Source: Rugalucina vietnamica
Lineage: Eukaryota > Mollusca > Bivalvia > Lucinida > Lucinidae
Assembly: GCA_964017185.1 (NCBI GenBank)
Contig: OZ024879.1
Span: 38,776,383 to 38,840,382 of the forward strand
DNA: 64,000 nt
Direction of reading: 5' to 3'
Shown here one piece after another: positions 11,163 to 24,600 of the stretch. The position numbers and the translations under genes are program-made. The notes under the pieces are model-generated. The model had not been told where the DNA came from. It worked only from the letters and a program-made list of their open reading frames with translations, and made no database searches. How positions within the stretch are numbered: the stretch's first letter is position 1; each line of letters begins with the position of its first letter.

Positions 11163-13325
11163 CTGAAACACATGATATACTGTAAATCCGGTAATGTTCG
11201 CGAGAACTTAATTTTCGCTAATATTTGCGAATTCGTTGCCTCGCGAAAATAAAGTTCTCGCTAATAAAGAACTACTGTAAGCTTTATAGACTGCACGAGT
11301 ACTCGTTCGCGAATTCAAAGTCTCGCTAATAATTGGGAAATAGAAAATTCGCGAAATAAAAGTCACGCGAAAATTTCCGAACTTACAGTACATAATCTGA
11401 ATCTATCAGGTCCTTCATACACTTCTAAAAGAGTATAACATGGTGAAATGTTATAAGAATGACAAATATGAAGACATTTAAGCCGTCTCATGAGAAAACC
11501 AACAATGTGGTTTCTAAACAGGTCCGACACAAACCAGTCTGTGCTGTCACAGGAGATGGCTAGAAGCTTGAAATTCTGGATTTAGAAAGAAGAGGAATTG
11601 TACTATCAGTGTAGCAAAAACAAAGGCGCTGATCAGCTTCGCAGTTACTGTGAAGCTGATCTGCATCTTTCTTTTCACATATGCAGATTGTTGGTTTTCC
11701 CATGTGATAGCTCATTTATAGAAACTGAAAAAAAAAAAAACAAACTGAAATTATTATAGCCAGAAATGAAGATACCGTAAAACATTAAATTTCTTTGCTT
11801 TAGGCTATACTATGAACCTGATGTTTTTAATGCTGGTACACACTTTATACATTGTTCACTGTACTCATAGTGTACTCATAGCACAAATTTTCATCTGAGC
11901 TCTGAAATGTTAAGCATCTGGCGTATCTGGCCATAATGCAAAATTGCCGTATCATCCTACCAAAATACATAGAGGCCAAAAAACAGATAAAATTTGCAGA
12001 CAGTTTTGTTTTAAAAGCATGTCAACAGGCTTTGTCTCATTTTGAGTACAAAATTAAAGAGAAATTTTTGAATGCCAAGATTTGAAGTATACATACCCAC
12101 AGGTCCCCAACCACTTGCTCGACCCAGACCACCAAACCCTGGGGGTGGGGCTACAAAGTTGGCTCCCATTCCACGCCCGACACCCGCTCCTGGCACTGCA
12201 CCACGTCCCCTCCCCCTACCAACTGGTTTCTGTGAGGCAGGTTTGGGTTCGGACTGGGAGGCTGGGCTCGAGTCTCGGCTGGAATCTCTGTTTCTTTGAT
12301 ATATTACTTCTGATTCTTCTCGCTGGCCATTCTGCTCTCCGTTAACTGAAAACAAATGAATTGTTTTCATTTATTGTAGATCTATGTTGCTTTATCTCCC
12401 TTTAAACATCTATGGGTATGGTAGATAATGCCCCCACTTAACTGGGACTAACTGCTTTACTGGGTATCGGAACAATTTAGACAAAAGCTGAAGAGAAAGA
12501 AAGGTCAAATGCCAATTTTAGAACCAACTCTTCATGTAGAAATTAGCAGACAAAGTTACTAGGCCGTATTTTGAATGATTTTTAAATCCTGTGATTATTT
12601 TTAAGAATGCTTGTAATATGAGCTTGTCTTTGGGGTTTCTGACCAGGTCTGACACAAACCGACCTGTACAGTCACAGAAGCATGCTAGAAGCTTGAAGTT
12701 TCGGATTTAAGAAGAAGAGAAATTGTACTATCCATTTAGCGAAAACAAAAACGCTGGACAGGTTCGCAATTTCTGTGAAGCTGAATTCCGCATTTGTTTT
12801 CACATAGGCGAAAATCCAGTTTTCTCATGATGCCGCTCATATAAAACTTTCAAACCTTAATTCTTACCATATCCATTTTGGTTTGATGTGTTACCATTCA
12901 CAGTTGACCCATTCAGTGTTGGTGCCGAGTTGGCATTCCTCTTCATGCCCCTACCCCGCCCCGTACTGTAGGCAAACACTGCCGACACGGGCTGCTCCCT
13001 GGGCTTGACCTGGGGCTGATTGGCCATGGCTGCGTAGGACGAAGACTTAGGGAGTCTTAGGGATCCCTCCCCTTCAGATTGTTGTTGTTGTTGTTTACTG
13101 ATTTGCATTTCTGACATCATGTTTTTGCTGAAGAAAACATACTATAGTTGCAATGGTAAGTCATGTTGACCTATTTTTAACGTTTAATGTCTTGGCAACA
13201 GCTATGGTCATATTGAGACAGAACCTTCGCTTATAGTCTCATCCAACAGACTGGAGAAGCCCAAGATCAAACCTGCGACCCCTGGTTAGAAAGGCGAGAG
13301 ATATAAACATTGCACCAGGGAAGCT

Positions 13326-13363
<38 letters not shown>

Positions 13364-16300
13364 TATGGATCTGCCGGTCATTATCATTTGGATGAGTCCA
13401 GTTAAACTGTTTCATTTCAGGGGCATCAGGAGTTATTCTATCTTTTTATTTCATTTTCAATAAAATTCCTTTCAGCAAACAGGATAGCCCAGGATGGGAC
13501 CCCTGCGTCAGATCTGGTGCTATATTGTTTGATCATGTCCCTTGATAAAAAGGATGCCACGCTTAAACAAAAAGGGGTAAATAGGGTAAAAGGTGTCTTA
13601 CATTTTCTCTTCATTGGGGAGGTTGGCATCCTGTCTCATTCTTCTCTTCTCACCAGTAGACATACTGAAATAGGGAGATAATTATATGAGCCGCGACGCG
13701 AGAAAACCGGTCTTTGGGGTTTCCGACCAGGTCCGACACAAACCAGCCTGTACACCCACAGAAAAAAGCTAGAAACTTGAAATTTCTGATTTAGAAGAAA
13801 AGAGATTGACATTTCAGATTTAACAATGAAAGGTATTGTACTATACACCTGGACCTGTTTAGAACATTAAAGGGATCAAACATGAATTGATCAAACATGA
13901 TTTTCCATTCATTAACATTCGCTAGGTCCCTCGGGGAGTGTTGAAAACTGAGGGCAACGCTCCCCGAGGGACCTAGCGAAAGTTAATGAATGACAAAATC
14001 ATTTTTGATCGCTATTATTGCATAAATTCCGCAGAAACGAAAGAAATATGTTGCACTATATTTTACAGCCTCATCACATTTTCATACGCATAAAAGCTTT
14101 CGTATTTATGCTAGTTCCGGGCGGACTTCAGTTTCTCATTACCAGCACATGCTTTGCGTGGCGCCCGGTAACTCGCATAAGTAAAAGCCATGTATTAACA
14201 GCACGTGCATGCATGAATTGCAATATTAATGCATGGCTTTCTCTTCATTAATAAACGGCTGTTAATATCGTGTGACACGGGTATTTATGCAATAAGGTTT
14301 GTTAGAACATGGCTTTGGATATAACACTCATCACTGTTGGACCCCAAATCCTTAGTTAAGATTATTTTTGCTGTATGTCTATACATTTTACTCTCGTTAT
14401 AACACAGTTTGGATAGCTTACACGGATATTGGCCTGGACCCCAACAATAGTGTTATAAAGAGGTTGTGGTGTATGTGAGGCACAATACAAAGACGCAGAT
14501 CAGCTGTGCAGTTACTGCAAAGCTAATCTGCAGCTTTGTTTTCCCATAGGCAAAATTCTGTTGTTCTCATGTCACAGCTCATATATCACGATGACAATTC
14601 ATTTGTTTAAGGTTTATCATCACAATCGATAATTTTAGTCATTTCAAGATTTTGCACTGTTGCCATGGTGCATAATTAGTATTATTAAAGGATATGTCAC
14701 TAAATAAGCTCAAGATTAACCATAAAAACAAGCTCTTAACCATGTAGCTAGTATAAGAAGCCGACTCGGAAGTCATGGCATAAAAGAGTTGTGACATGAG
14801 ATTATCAAATTTTCAGCTGTGCAGTGCTGATCAGCACCTTTATTTGTACAATTTGTCTTCTTGAAGCCAAAATTTCAACCGTCTAGCATTCTTTGGCTGT
14901 ACAGGCTGGCTTGTGTTGGACCTGGTCGGAAACACTGCAGACCCGTTTTCATGTGTGCAGCACAAAAACTTATGTGAAGAATCAGATCAACCAAGACATT
15001 TGCACGAGAAAATCAACAAATTGGGTTTCTGACCAGGTCTGATACAAACCAGCCTCTACAGTCTCAGAAGCAGGCTAGAAGCTTGAAAATTTTGATTTAA
15101 GAAGAAGAGTGATTGTACTATCTGTATGACGAAAACAAAGGCGCAGACCAGCTTCACGGTTACCGCGAAGCTGGTCTGCGCCTTTGTTTTCACATATGCA
15201 AATTGTTGGGCGTTTTTTTTTTTTTTTATGTGGCCGTTAAAATCAATTTCTTTTGTGTTTTGTGTGCCTAAAGAAGGTTTTGGGTGTTTTGCCCACTATC
15301 AAAAGACCAGGGGCCAGTTGTTCAAAACTTCGTTAGCTTAACCACATCGTTAAGACATCAACTTGTTAAGTAAATCCTGACTACATAGGTAAATACAGTT
15401 ATTTTTGGTTGAAAAAATGTGAGAATGATTCTCACATTTTTTCAAAAAAAAAAAAAAACAAAAAAACAGTGTATTTATAATATTCATGTTTGAAATTTTA
15501 ATGAATTGTTAGCTAACAACATCGTTAATTTTGAACAACAGGCTCCAGACTGGAAAATACCACAGCTATGGATTGGCTCAAACACACTTCTAATATCCCT
15601 TACTACAAATAAAACTTCCTGTGCAAATTTTTCCGTACAAAGCAAAGCTATTTTAGAGCAAAATCAGGAGAAAACCTGTTGTTGTTTTTTTTTCAAAAGC
15701 AAGAACAAAGAAACAGATCAGCAGTGTAGTAACTGCACAGCTTATAAGCACCTTTGTTTTTGAGCCATAGAAAGAATGAAGACTATTCTTTCTTCATCTG
15801 AAATTTCAAACTTCTAACTATTTTTTGTGGCTGTACAGCCTGGTTTGTGTAAGACATGGTGGGAAATCCAGTTTGTGAAAGCAAAGTAACAAATCAGCTG
15901 TGCAGTAAAAATGTGATGGATGAACATCTTCCTTTTCTTTTAGTATTTTGAACAATCCCTCTTTTTCCTTTCATGCTTCTAGCCTTCTTCTAAGACTGCA
16001 AAGGCTGACTTTTGACAGCCTTGGTCAGAAACAATGAAGACAGGATTTCTAGAGATGCAATCCAATCACATCACGAAAACATGTTCGTGAAATGTATACC
16101 AGTCCCTCTCCCTTAAACCCCACTTTTATAGAGAAAAACTGGGGTTTGCTGGGGTATATCTAATTTTCTTTTTTTTTCGTCCAAAACATACATTGTGGGT
16201 ACTCATTAGAACCGCCTCGGTGAGGCGGTGTGCTGAGGCGGTTCTAACGTGTACCCACAATGCATGTCTTGAGCGAATATATTAAAACAATCAAATTTTT

Positions 16301-19300
16301 TCCAATGAAATTTTCAATTTTTTCTTCTGAAAAAAAATCTCTGTGTATTGCATGGGCATGTTTTCGTAATCTTTAGTGACTAAGATATCCTGGTTTCAAG
16401 TAACTGTGAGTTTCTGGTTTCAAGTTCCGCCTGTCATTATGAAAACTTGCCCATGCAATAAACAGAGATTTTTTTAGCTTAAAAAAATGAAAATTTTCAG
16501 TGGAAAAATGTTGATATTTTTCTTATTTTTGCTCAAAACATAGATTGTCGGTACACGTTAGAACCGCCTCGCCGAGGCAGTTCTAACGAGTACCCACAAT
16601 CTATGTTTTGGAGCAAAAATAAGAAAAATAGGTATACCCCTGCATACCCCAGTTTTACTATATAAAAGTGGGGTTTACGGGGGTATTCATTGCACGGACA
16701 TGTTTTCCTGATGGTGGTTATTTATAATTCTCATTAATTTAACAACACTTCCCTATAACTATGTTTTTTAGTTGAGGTACTTTGGTCGACTTTCACTCAA
16801 TTTGAAAGATGAAAATGTTTTGACTGTATATGATTTTGTGTCTATTTTGTATACCCGGGTAATGATTTAATGTGAACTGCAACTGCTATGCTGGGAAGGC
16901 AAGGTCCTGAGGTTATAAAATATTTTCATGCTCAACTCAGCTGAGCATGAAATTTAAACCGCTCAAAAATGATGAAATAGCCTAAATAAATTGAAATTTC
17001 AGGTTTAGATCATCAAGCATGCAATTTATCTTGCTGATGTTAAAATGCCAACAAATTGATTTTAGCATTTTACGAGCAAGATAAATTTTAGTCTAAGCTG
17101 AGCTGAGCATGAAAAAGTTCTATAATCTCGGTCAAGCAAGCTTTTCTAACCACACTATTCTTGAGAAGGCCTCTCAGAGGAAGATTATCAATATTAAGTG
17201 CACTAACTGATAAATGCTCTTCTTGTTTCAGTGGAAGATGAAGAATGATTAGACGAATAAAATTTTCATAACCAAGTTTTCAAGAAAGATAACTGTTGGA
17301 AGTGACAATTTCTTTCAGGTACTTATGAATCAGACACCTGTCCTGTTCTATTGAACTACACCCCACTGAAACATTTCCTCAATGAGAGTCGTGAGTGACT
17401 TACCCTCCAATATTGAGAAACCTGACCCTGGAGAAGTGGGAGGGGTCAACCCCGACCCTTACTGGTCCCTCAGCCTCTTCGTCCCAATCTTCAGTCTGTG
17501 GTACCTCCATGTTACTGTGGGTTGGGATATCTGTGTATCCCTTCAGTGTGGAATCATCCCCTTGCTCTATCCTTACTTCTACAAATATACAGACAATATA
17601 TATGTTCTTTTCTCGAGAAAACCAACATAGGGTTTCCGAACAGGTCCGACACAAATCGGCCTGTACAGTGACAGAAGCAGGCTAGATGTTTGAAATTTCG
17701 GATTTAAGGATGTTCGCTGCCAATGAAAAAGTATTCAAACTTTTTTTCTAACCACTCTTTCTTGATTCCAAAATACAACACAAGACATTTGAAAGCAAAA
17801 TAAATATAGGGTAGTGTGCATTTTTTCAAGGTATGGGCCTCTGAATGAGACCTCTGAGCACCATGTTTTAAATTTCGTAAAATTAATTAAATTTTTAATT
17901 CTTTGAAACATACCTGTCTTGAACAAAAACACACCCAGAATGCTTTCAAAAGTCATAGTATTTACGTAACGCAGACTATTTTTGACCAAAAGCATAGAAA
18001 AATTTGCAACTTGGAGTGGATGACAAAATTTTACGATTCATTTTCCAACCCTACCCCCATACTTGAAAAGTCGGAAAAAATCAATATTTTGAAATGTGCC
18101 AAACCCATATTTGTTGATTCAAATTTTTTCTTGTATTTTAACACAAGATAGAACGTGGTAATATTGTTCGAATAAAAGAAAGAAATATAAAGGGTAGTGT
18201 GCATATAAGAGAGAACCAACAACTTAAAATGGACATTTTCAGCCTTTCTTCGGCTCTTTTGTTTCTAAAAGCCCATTTCATAAAACCACCTAAAATTTTA
18301 AAACCAGCACACCAAAGACACAAAGAATGACTTAGAAGATCATGTACACATATACTGCTGCTAAAATAAACAACGAACTAGTGTAATTAATTTGAAGATT
18401 TGCAATATTCAAGTTTATTCTACCCTACCCCCTAAATTTCAATGATAACTAAAATTCTCTGAAAAATTGCATAAAATGGGGTGAAAAAATGAAGTTTCAT
18501 AGATTGACAATTTTCATGGCTCATTCAATGCATATCATCAATATGTATCCAAATACCAGAGGACCAATGGTCCTGTAAACACTCACCTGAGATCAGCTGC
18601 ATATACCAATAAACATGTTTGAATATTATGGTATTTAACTCCAGTGCAGGGGCAGATAAGCCCTTGGGCCATTTTCTTTTTTCAGAATCTTCAATATTCT
18701 GTCCATTTGCCAATTTCCTGTTGGCTTTTTCCTTCAAATGACATTTTAACAGTTTTCCCAATTCAGATGCACAGGCAACCCATGTTGACCTTGCCATAAA
18801 CTTGGTCAAGGTCATCACAGGGTCATGATTTATATATACATTGGAGTACTTTAGCCATCGATGCCTCACGCCAAGTTTCCTTGAAATCAGTCTATTGGTT
18901 TCAGAGAAGATGATTTTTGATGAGTTTTTACCATATATGGGCATGGCGGCCATCTTGGTCATGTGACCTAGATTATTTATATATACATTGATTCCCCCAT
19001 TCCATAGATGCTTCGCTTAAAATTTGGCTTTGTTTGGCCAAGCGGTTTCAGAGGAGAAGACGTTTGAATATTATGGAAATATACATGTATATTGCCCCGG
19101 GGTGGGGGCACATGAGCCCCTGGGGTCCAATTTTTTTCAGAATCATTAATATCCAGTCCTACTGCCCATTTCCTGCAAGACTTTCACTTTAAATGACATT
19201 TTAAAAGTTTTCCCCATTCAAAAGCATTGGTGACCTATGTTGACCTTCCCGTAAAATAGGTCAAGGTCATCACAGGGTCATGATTTATATATACATTGTA

Positions 19301-21630
19301 GTGCTTGAGCCATCGATGCTTCGTGCCAAGTTTCGTTGAAATCGGTCAACCTGTTCTGGAGAAGAAGATTTTTGAAGGGTTTTTACCATATATGGGCATG
19401 GCGGCCATCTTGGTCATGTGACCTGGATTTTGTATATACATATTTGTTACCCCTTCCTATTGATGCTTCACATAAAATTTCGCTTTGATTGGCCAAGCGG
19501 TTTCAGAGGAGAAGATGTTTGAATATTATGGAGATATACATGTATATTGCCCCGGGGTGGGGGCGGATGAGCCCCTGGTGCCCAATTTTTTTCAGAATCA
19601 TTAATATTCAGTCCTACTGCTCATTTTCTGCAAGATTTTTCCTTTAAATAACAATTTAACGATTTTTCCCATTCAAATGCATTCGCGACCTATGTTGACC
19701 TTGCCGTAAAATAGGTCAAGGTCCGCATAGGGTCATGATTTATATACACATTGTAGTGCTTGAGCCATTAATGCTTCATGCCAAGTTTGGTTGAAATCGG
19801 TCCAGTGGTTACGGAGAAGAAGATTTTTGAAGGGTTTTTACCATATATGGGCATGGTAACCATCTTGGTCATGTGACCTAGATTATTTATATATACATTG
19901 GTTCTCCCTTCCCATAGATGCTTCATGTAAAATTTGGCTTTGATTGGCCAAGCGGTTTCAGAGGAGAAGATCTTTGAAAATGGTGGACGACGGACGGACG
20001 ACGGACGGAGCATGGGTATACTATAAGCTCACCTTGTGAGCCTGACGGCTCAGGTGAGCTAATAAAATATTAGGAAAATATCTGCAACCCTTTACGAGAT
20101 ATTTAAGAAAAGAAAAACCGGAAGTTCCGAAATGTCAAATGTTAGCAGCGAACATCCTTAAGAAGAAGAGAAATTGTACTATGGGTATAGGGAAAACTAA
20201 GGTGCTGATCAGCTTCACAGTTACTGTGAAGCTGTTCTGCGCCTTTGTTTTCGCATAGACAAAAATCCAGTTTTCTCATGATGCGGCTCATACATACTTT
20301 TCACTTAGTGACCATTTGCTTGCTTGATTTGATGCTTTACATCTCAGTCAACAGCTATGGTCATGTCGGGAACATTGCCTAAATTGCCACCATGCCAGGA
20401 AACTGGTCTTCAGGGTGTTTGACCAGGTCAGACAAAAACTGGTCAAAACAGTTACACAAAAAGAATACATATAGTAGCTTGAAATTACTGACTTAAGAAG
20501 AGGAATTGTACTATAGATGTGAAGCGAAAAGCGCTGATCAGCTGTGCAGTTACTATACAGATGTTTGAATATTATGGAGATATACATGTATATTGCCCCG
20601 GGGTGGGGGCGGATGAGCCCCTGGTGCCCAATTTTTTTCAGAATCATTAATATTTAGTCCTACTGCTCATTTTCTGCAAGATTTTTCCTTTAAATAACAA
20701 TTTAACGATTTTTCCCATTCAAATGCATTCGCGACCTATGTTGACCTTGCCGTAAAATAGGTCAAGGTCATCATAGGGTCATGATTTATATACACATTGT
20801 AGTGCTTGAGCCATTAATGCTTCATGCCAAGTTTGGTTGAAATCGGTCCAGTGGTTACGGAGAAGAAGATTTTTGAAGGGTTTTTACCATATATGGGCAT
20901 GGTAGCCATCTTGGTCATGTGACCTAGATTATTTATATACACATTGGTTCTCCCTTCCCATAGATGCTTCATGTAAAATTTGGCTTTGATTGGCCAAGCG
21001 GTTTCAGAGGAGAAGATCTTTGAAAATGGTGGACGACGGACTGACGGACGACGGACAGACGACGGACGGAGCATGGGTATACTATAAGCTCACCTTGTGA
21101 GCCCGACGGCTCAGGTGAGCTAATAAAATATTAGGAAAATATCTGCAACCCTTTACGAGATATTTAAGAAAAGAAAAACCGGAAGTTCCGAAATGTCAAA
21201 TGTTAGCAGCGAACATCCTTAAGAAGAAGAGAAATTGTACTATGGGTATAGGGAAAACTAAGGTGCTGATCAGCTTCACAGTTACTGTGAAGCTGTTCTG
21301 CGCCTTTGTTTTCGCATAGACAAAAATCCAGTTTTCTCATGATGCGGCTCATACATACTTTTCACTTAGTGACCATTTGCTTGCTTGATTTGATGCTTTA
21401 CATCTCAGTCAACAGCTATGGTCATGTCGGGAACATTGCCTAAATTGCCACCATGCCAGAAAACTGGTCTTCAGGGTGTTTGACCAGGTCAGACAAAAAC
21501 TGGTCAAAACAGTTACACAAAAAGAATACATATAGTAGCTTGAAATTACTGACTTAAGAAGAGGAATTGTACTCTAGATGTGAAGCGAAAAGCGCTGATC
21601 AGCTGTGCAGTTACTATACAGCTGATCTGC

Positions 21631-21662
<32 letters not shown>

Positions 21663-24600
21663 CATGTAAAGGTTCATATTTATTATTTTGTTAGTGATGA
21701 AAGAAATGCGCACTAAGTACTGGTAACATGCCTATGAGAGATAACTCCATGCAGCCATCACGAAAACATGTCCGTGTAATATAAACCCCCTTATACCCCA
21801 CTTTTATATAGCAAAACTGGGGTATGCAGGGGTATACCTATTTTTCTTATATTTTTGCTCCAAAACATAGATTGTGGGTACTCATTAGAACCGCCTCGGT
21901 AAGGCGGTTCTAACGTGTACCCACAATCTATGTTCGGCAGGGGCGGTTCTAACGTGTACCCACAATCTATGTTCTGAGCAAAAATAAGAAAAATATTAAA
22001 ATTTTTCAGCTGAAAATTTTCAATTTTTAAAGCTCAAAAAATCTCTGTTTTAATATTGCATGGGCAAGTTTTCGTAATGGCTATGTATGTTTTATCTGGC
22101 TCTAACAATTACATCTGGCTCTCTTTATAACATACTTCATTATTACATGGATTTGGATATAACACTGATCACAATTGTTTGCTATATGTCAATACATTTT
22201 ACTCTCGTCATGACTCAGATTGGATAGCGAACACGAAAACAAGCTTGAACTCCAACAAAAGTGTTGTAAAGAGGTTTGGTGTACTTAAAGTTCTGCAAAT
22301 TATTCAGTAAACAAAACATGTACTCGTCGTACTAAACAGATGTTCAGCGTATGGAGAATGCATTAGTGACACATGATTTTTGACAATATTGCTCGATTCT
22401 ACATTACCATTTTACTTAATAAACTCATTGAGGACATTGATGAGAACAGTTCAAAATTTGCTTTTGCTGTTATACACACATATTGGGCTTTTACATTTGA
22501 GCCGTGCCATGAGAAAACCAGATTTTTGCCTATGCGAAAACAAAGATCAGAGCCTTTGTTTTTGCTACATGGATAGTACAATGACTACAATCCCTTTTCT
22601 TCTTAACCCATATCTGTCGAATGGATTTTCCCATCATTATCATTTGGGTCAGTCCACTTTTATTTTTAGGGGCGTCAGGAGTGATTTTTAAATTTATCCA
22701 ATTTTTCGATGAAAATTCTCTAAGCAAACAGAATAGCCCCAGATGGGACGCCGCGTTCTGCGGCGTCACATCTGGGGCTATTCTGTTTGCCTATGTCCCA
22801 TAAAAGGGATGCCAGGCTTACCGGTAAATGAGTTAAATTGGAAATTTCAAGTTTCTAGCCTTCTTCTGTGGTGGTAAAGGCTGGTTTGTGTCAGGACTGA
22901 TCAGAAACACAGAAGACCAGTTTTCTCACGTCAAGGCTCACTTAGTCTGACAGTCCACACATCTTTGACAAAATCAGCAGCCTCATGAGAAAACCAACCA
23001 TGTGGTTTTTGAACCAACCATGTGGTTTTTGAACAGGTCCGATACAAACTGGTCTGTACCATCACAGAAGACGGCTAGAAGCTTGAAATTTTGGATTTAG
23101 AAAGTAGAGGAATAGTATTATCCTTGTAGCGAAAACCAAGGTGCTGATCAGCTTCGCGGTAACCGCGAAGCTGATCTGCATCTTTGTTTTCCCATATGCA
23201 GATTGTTGGCTTTCTCATGATGCGGCTCAAATGTTCAAAAAAAGCCCTGTCGTCTCACCACTGTGTCTGGTGTGGGTTCGAGCCCTGCTCTGGCCACATG
23301 TGAGACAAGCCAAGTTCTGCTTGAGGGTGTGCCAGGTGGTTTTTATCGCACCTGCTTATAGCAGGGTGCGATATAGGAGTCCAAATTTCCGTCCGTCCGT
23401 CCGTTCGTTCGTTCGTTCGTTCGTCCGTCCGTCCGTCAACATTTACGTCGAAGTTTGGTTTTCTCTACATAAGTGATAGCTAGGATTGTGAAACCTTGCA
23501 TCAGTGATAGCTAGGATTGTGAAACCTTGCATAGTAGTTGTCCTTGACATACCCTTCAAGCACGCACCTTCCGAGGCGGTTCTAACGTGCAACCACAATC
23601 TATGTTTTGAGCAAAAATAAGAACAAGAACTCCGCGGAGGTCGATATCGCACCTGCATCGGGCAAAGTCAATAGGCCGTGAAATATAGTTCAAGGGCTTG
23701 AAGGGCATGTCAAGGACAATTACTATGCAAGGTTTCAGACTCGCAGCTATCTCTGACGTCAAGAAAACCAAACTTTGATGTAAAAATTTTCAAAGTCGGT
23801 GGACCATGAAATATAGGTCAAGGGCACCGGGTTAAGGTGCGTGCTTGAAGGGTATGTCAAGGACAATTACTATGCAAGGTTTCAGACTTGCAGCTATCTC
23901 TGATGTCGAGAAAACCAAACTTCGACGTAAAAATTATCAAAGTCAATGGACCGTGAAATATAGGTCAAGGGCACTGGGTTAAGGTGCGTGCTTGAAGGGT
24001 ATGTCAAGGACAATTACTATGCAAGGTTTCAGACTCGCAGCTATCTCTGATGTCGAGAAAACCAAACTTCGACGTAAAAATTTTCAAAGTCAGTGGACCA
24101 TGAAATATAGGTCAAGGGCACTGGGTTAAGGTGCGTGCTTGAAGGGTATGTCAAGGACAATTACTATGCAAGGTTTCAGATTCGCAGCTATCTCTGATGT
24201 CGAGAAAACCAAACTTCGACGTAAATGTTGACAAAACTTTGACGTAAAAATTTTCAAAGTCAGTGGACCGTGAAATATAGGTCAAGGGCACCGGGTTAAG
24301 GTGCGTGCTTGAAGGGTATGTCAGGGACAATTACTATGCAAGGTTTCAGACTCACAGCTATCTCTGATGTCGAGAAAACTAAACTTTGACGTAAATGTTG
24401 ACGGACGAACGAACGGACGTACGGAAATTTGAACTCCTATATCGCACCCTGCTATAAGCAGGTGCGATAAAAATAACAAAAATTTTCAATTGTTTTTTTT
24501 TTATTAATTCAGTTTTACGTCCCTTTCAAGATATTTCAGCTCATATGAGACGGGCCAATCAGTAGGTGGGCGAAAACGGGAGAACCCCCGAGAAAACAAG

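Larger units (their letters stand above)
17613..20289 (+). mobile_element. Family A MITE split by the TTAA element
   Basis: Left half 17613-17703 and right half 20162-20289 join across the insertion; the right half is repeated at 21223-21350 by the tandem duplication. Confidence 0.75.

Noticed and set aside
12072-12345. Plus-strand proline-rich open frames
   Set aside because: They are antisense to GTSF1 exon 5, which has correct splice sites and frame; the GC-rich RG coding causes the shadow.
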